Source of the DNA: Terrabacter sp. MAHUQ-38
Lineage (GTDB): Bacteria > Actinomycetota > Actinomycetes > Actinomycetales > Dermatophilaceae
Assembly: GCF_014518425.1 (NCBI RefSeq)
Contig: NZ_JACVCU010000002.1
Span: forward strand, 806,001-870,000
Length of the DNA: 64,000 bases
Direction of reading: 5' to 3'
Shown piece after piece: positions 62,664 to 64,000 of this stretch (positions are counted from its first letter, which is position 1; every line of letters starts with the position of its first letter). The translations under genes were made by a program, and so were the position numbers. The notes under the pieces were generated by a model. That model was not told where the DNA came from and did not search any database. It saw only the letters and a program-made list of their open reading frames with translations.

Positions 62664-64000
62664 CTAGCTGGCCGGATCGGCTTCCAGCGTCATCCGCAGG
62701 TCCAGCTGCTGCCCGTCACGCTCGACCCTGAGGCTCACGGTGTCGCCGACCGCCCGGGCGCGGATCGAGACGATGAGCTGGTCGGGCGTTCGGATGCGCT
62801 TGCCCTCGAAGGCGACGATGACGTCGCCGGGCTTCACGCCGGCCTTCGCGGCAGGCCCGCCGGCGGTCACGGCATCGGGCGCGTCGATCACCTGCGCGCC
62901 CTCGCCGGTGAACGTGCGGTCGAGCTTGACGCCGATGACCGGGTGCGTGGCCTTGCCGGTCGCGATGAGCTGGTCGGCGGTGCGGCGGGCCTGGTCGCTC
63001 GGGATGGCGAACCCGAGTCCGATGCTGCCGCCGGTGGCCCCGCTCGTGCCGGGCACGCGTGCGATGGCGCTGTTGACGCCGATGACCCTGCCGTCGAGGT
63101 CGAGCAGCGGGCCCCCGGAGTTGCCGGGGTTGATCGCCGCGTCGGTCTGGATCGCGTTGATGTAGGAAGCCTCGCTACCCTCGCCCGGGGTGACAGGGCG
63201 GTTCAGGGCGCTGACGATGCCGGTGGTCACGGTCTGGTCGAGCCCGAGCGGGGCGCCGACGGCGATGACCTGGTCACCGACGACGACCTTGTCGGACGGG
63301 CCGAGCTGGAGCGGGGTGAGGTCGGTGCGCTCGATCTTCAGCACGGCGAGGTCGTAGCTCGCGTCGCGTCCCACGATCGTCGCCTTCTCGGTGTCACCGT
63401 TGCTGAGCACGACCTCGATGTCGCCGCTTACCCCCGGCTCGACGACGTGGTTGTTGGTCAGGACGTGTCCCTTGGAGTCGATGACGAACCCGGAGCCGGT
63501 CGCGGACCCCTCGCTGCCGGCGTCGACCTTGATGGTCACGACGCTGGGCAGCACCTTCGCGGCGATGTTGGCGATCGAGCCGGGCGGGCGCTGCGTGGCC
63601 CCTGGACCGGGCTCGGGAAGGGTCGACACGCCCGTGTTGATGCGGTCCTCGGCGAGCTGGCCGGCCACCCCGCCGACCACGCCGGACAGCAGGCACAGGC
63701 CCACCACGGCCGCGACGACCCTGCCACGCCCCTTGCGCGGGCCGGCAGGTCGCGGCTCGTCGGTGAGCAGCACGCCGGGCGGCACGGGTTCGCCTGCGGC
63801 TGAGGGCTGCTCGCCCGCGGGCGCCTGCGGTACCGGGCCGGCGTATGCCGGGCCCGGCCCGAAGGGCCCGCTCGGCTGCGTCGTGGTCGCGCCGGGCTCG
63901 GCACCTGGTGCCGCAACCGCAGCGGGATCGGTCACGGGACCCGACGTCTGGGCGGGTGCGCTCGAGGTGACCGGCGCCTCGTCGGCGACCGGGGGCGCGT
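62664..64000 (-). CDS. htrA: HtrA/DegP-type serine protease with PDZ domain (5' end beyond window)
   Basis: At least 445 residues. From GTG 63935 the protein reads 424 residues, but the frame stays open to the window edge with a low-complexity Pro/Ala/Thr segment, so the true start may lie outside. After the disordered cytosolic part comes one transmembrane helix (VVAAVVGLCLLSGVVGGVAG), then a trypsin-like domain with triad His in LTNNHVV, Asp in SYDLAVLKI and Ser in NPGNSGGPLL, and a C-terminal PDZ domain (GGPAAKAGVKPGDVIVAFEG). It degrades misfolded envelope proteins. tatB follows 56 bases later. Confidence 0.93.
   Translation of the reverse strand, partial: APPVADEAPVTSSAPAQTSGPVTDPAAVAAPGAEPGATTTQPSGPFGPGPAYAGPVPQAPAGEQPSAAGEPVPPGVLLTDEPRPAGPRKGRGRVVAAVVGLCLLSGVVGGVAGQLAEDRINTGVSTLPEPGPGATQRPPGSIANIAAKVLPSVVTIKVDAGSEGSATGSGFVIDSKGHVLTNNHVVEPGVSGDIEVVLSNGDTEKATIVGRDASYDLAVLKIERTDLTPLQLGPSDKVVVGDQVIAVGAPLGLDQTVTTGIVSALNRPVTPGEGSEASYINAIQTDAAINPGNSGGPLLDLDGRVIGVNSAIARVPGTSGATGGSIGLGFAIPSDQARRTADQLIATGKATHPVIGVKLDRTFTGEGAQVIDAPDAVTAGGPAAKAGVKPGDVIVAFEGKRIRTPDQLIVSIRARAVGDTVSLRVERDGQQLDLRMTLEADPAS

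Overview
The window is high-GC DNA from an actinobacterium. Lineage markers include a WhiB7-type regulator with an AT-hook, a CGYC mycoredoxin, a mycothiol-dependent-type (MDMPI) protein, the AdnA/AdnB helicase-nuclease pair, a FurA-KatG pair, DUF3107, DUF5679 and an ECF41 sigma factor. Gene order from about 1 to 31 kb resembles, from memory, the Mycobacterium tuberculosis stretch around Rv3195-Rv3213c, and the right end resembles the htrA-tatB-mrp-DUF1003-MgtE-like stretch. Overall style (many GTG starts, GTGA overlaps) suggests a Micrococcales organism, perhaps Intrasporangiaceae; that is inference.

Layout. 0-7 kb: end of a zinc metalloprotease, NUDIX hydrolase, M48-type peptidase, DUF5679 protein, an orphan ocin-ThiF-like protein, an ABC1/UbiB kinase, a zinc ribbon, a 44-codon gene and whiB7 with a long structured leader. 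7-20 kb: nucleic-acid and redox maintenance (uvrD2, ppk2, mycoredoxin, nudC, a kinase-fold protein lacking catalytic Asp residues, adnB, adnA). 20-31 kb: katG-furA, an alkyltransferase-like/VOC fusion, moeZ, a TetR regulator, DUF3107, two GlsB/YeaQ membrane proteins, a ferritin-like protein, a DEAD-box helicase, a split-barrel flavin protein and a ParA ATPase. 31-42 kb: FkbM methyltransferase, MDMPI protein, RecB/Cas4-like nuclease, MarC, PHP phosphoesterase, MaoC, ThrE exporter, aminopeptidase P, a lipoprotein, a stress protein and an acyl-CoA dehydrogenase. 42.6-47 kb: a two-gene locus of a caspase-like peptidase and a 1142-residue alpha/beta-hydrolase/CHAT-protease fusion, the best candidate for an undescribed conflict or cell-death system. 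47-56 kb: RIO kinase with an overlapping upstream ORF, nitroreductase, proS, a Tat-exported extensin-like protein, a molybdopterin oxidoreductase, a decayed esterase, and a CMD-ECF41 sigma pair with a recognisable promoter. 56-64 kb: two CoA-ester lyases, a basic hypothetical protein, soluble MgtE-like protein, DUF1003 protein, mrp, an 18-bp repeat array, tatB and a truncated htrA.

Two non-genic signals stand out. The octamer CGGCATAC (or GTATGCCG) occurs about 31 times on both strands, in genes and spacers and in different reading frames, and once as an inverted pair forming a hairpin. An array of four direct and one inverted 18-bp repeats lies between mrp and tatB. No tRNA, rRNA, insertion sequence, prophage or CRISPR array was seen.
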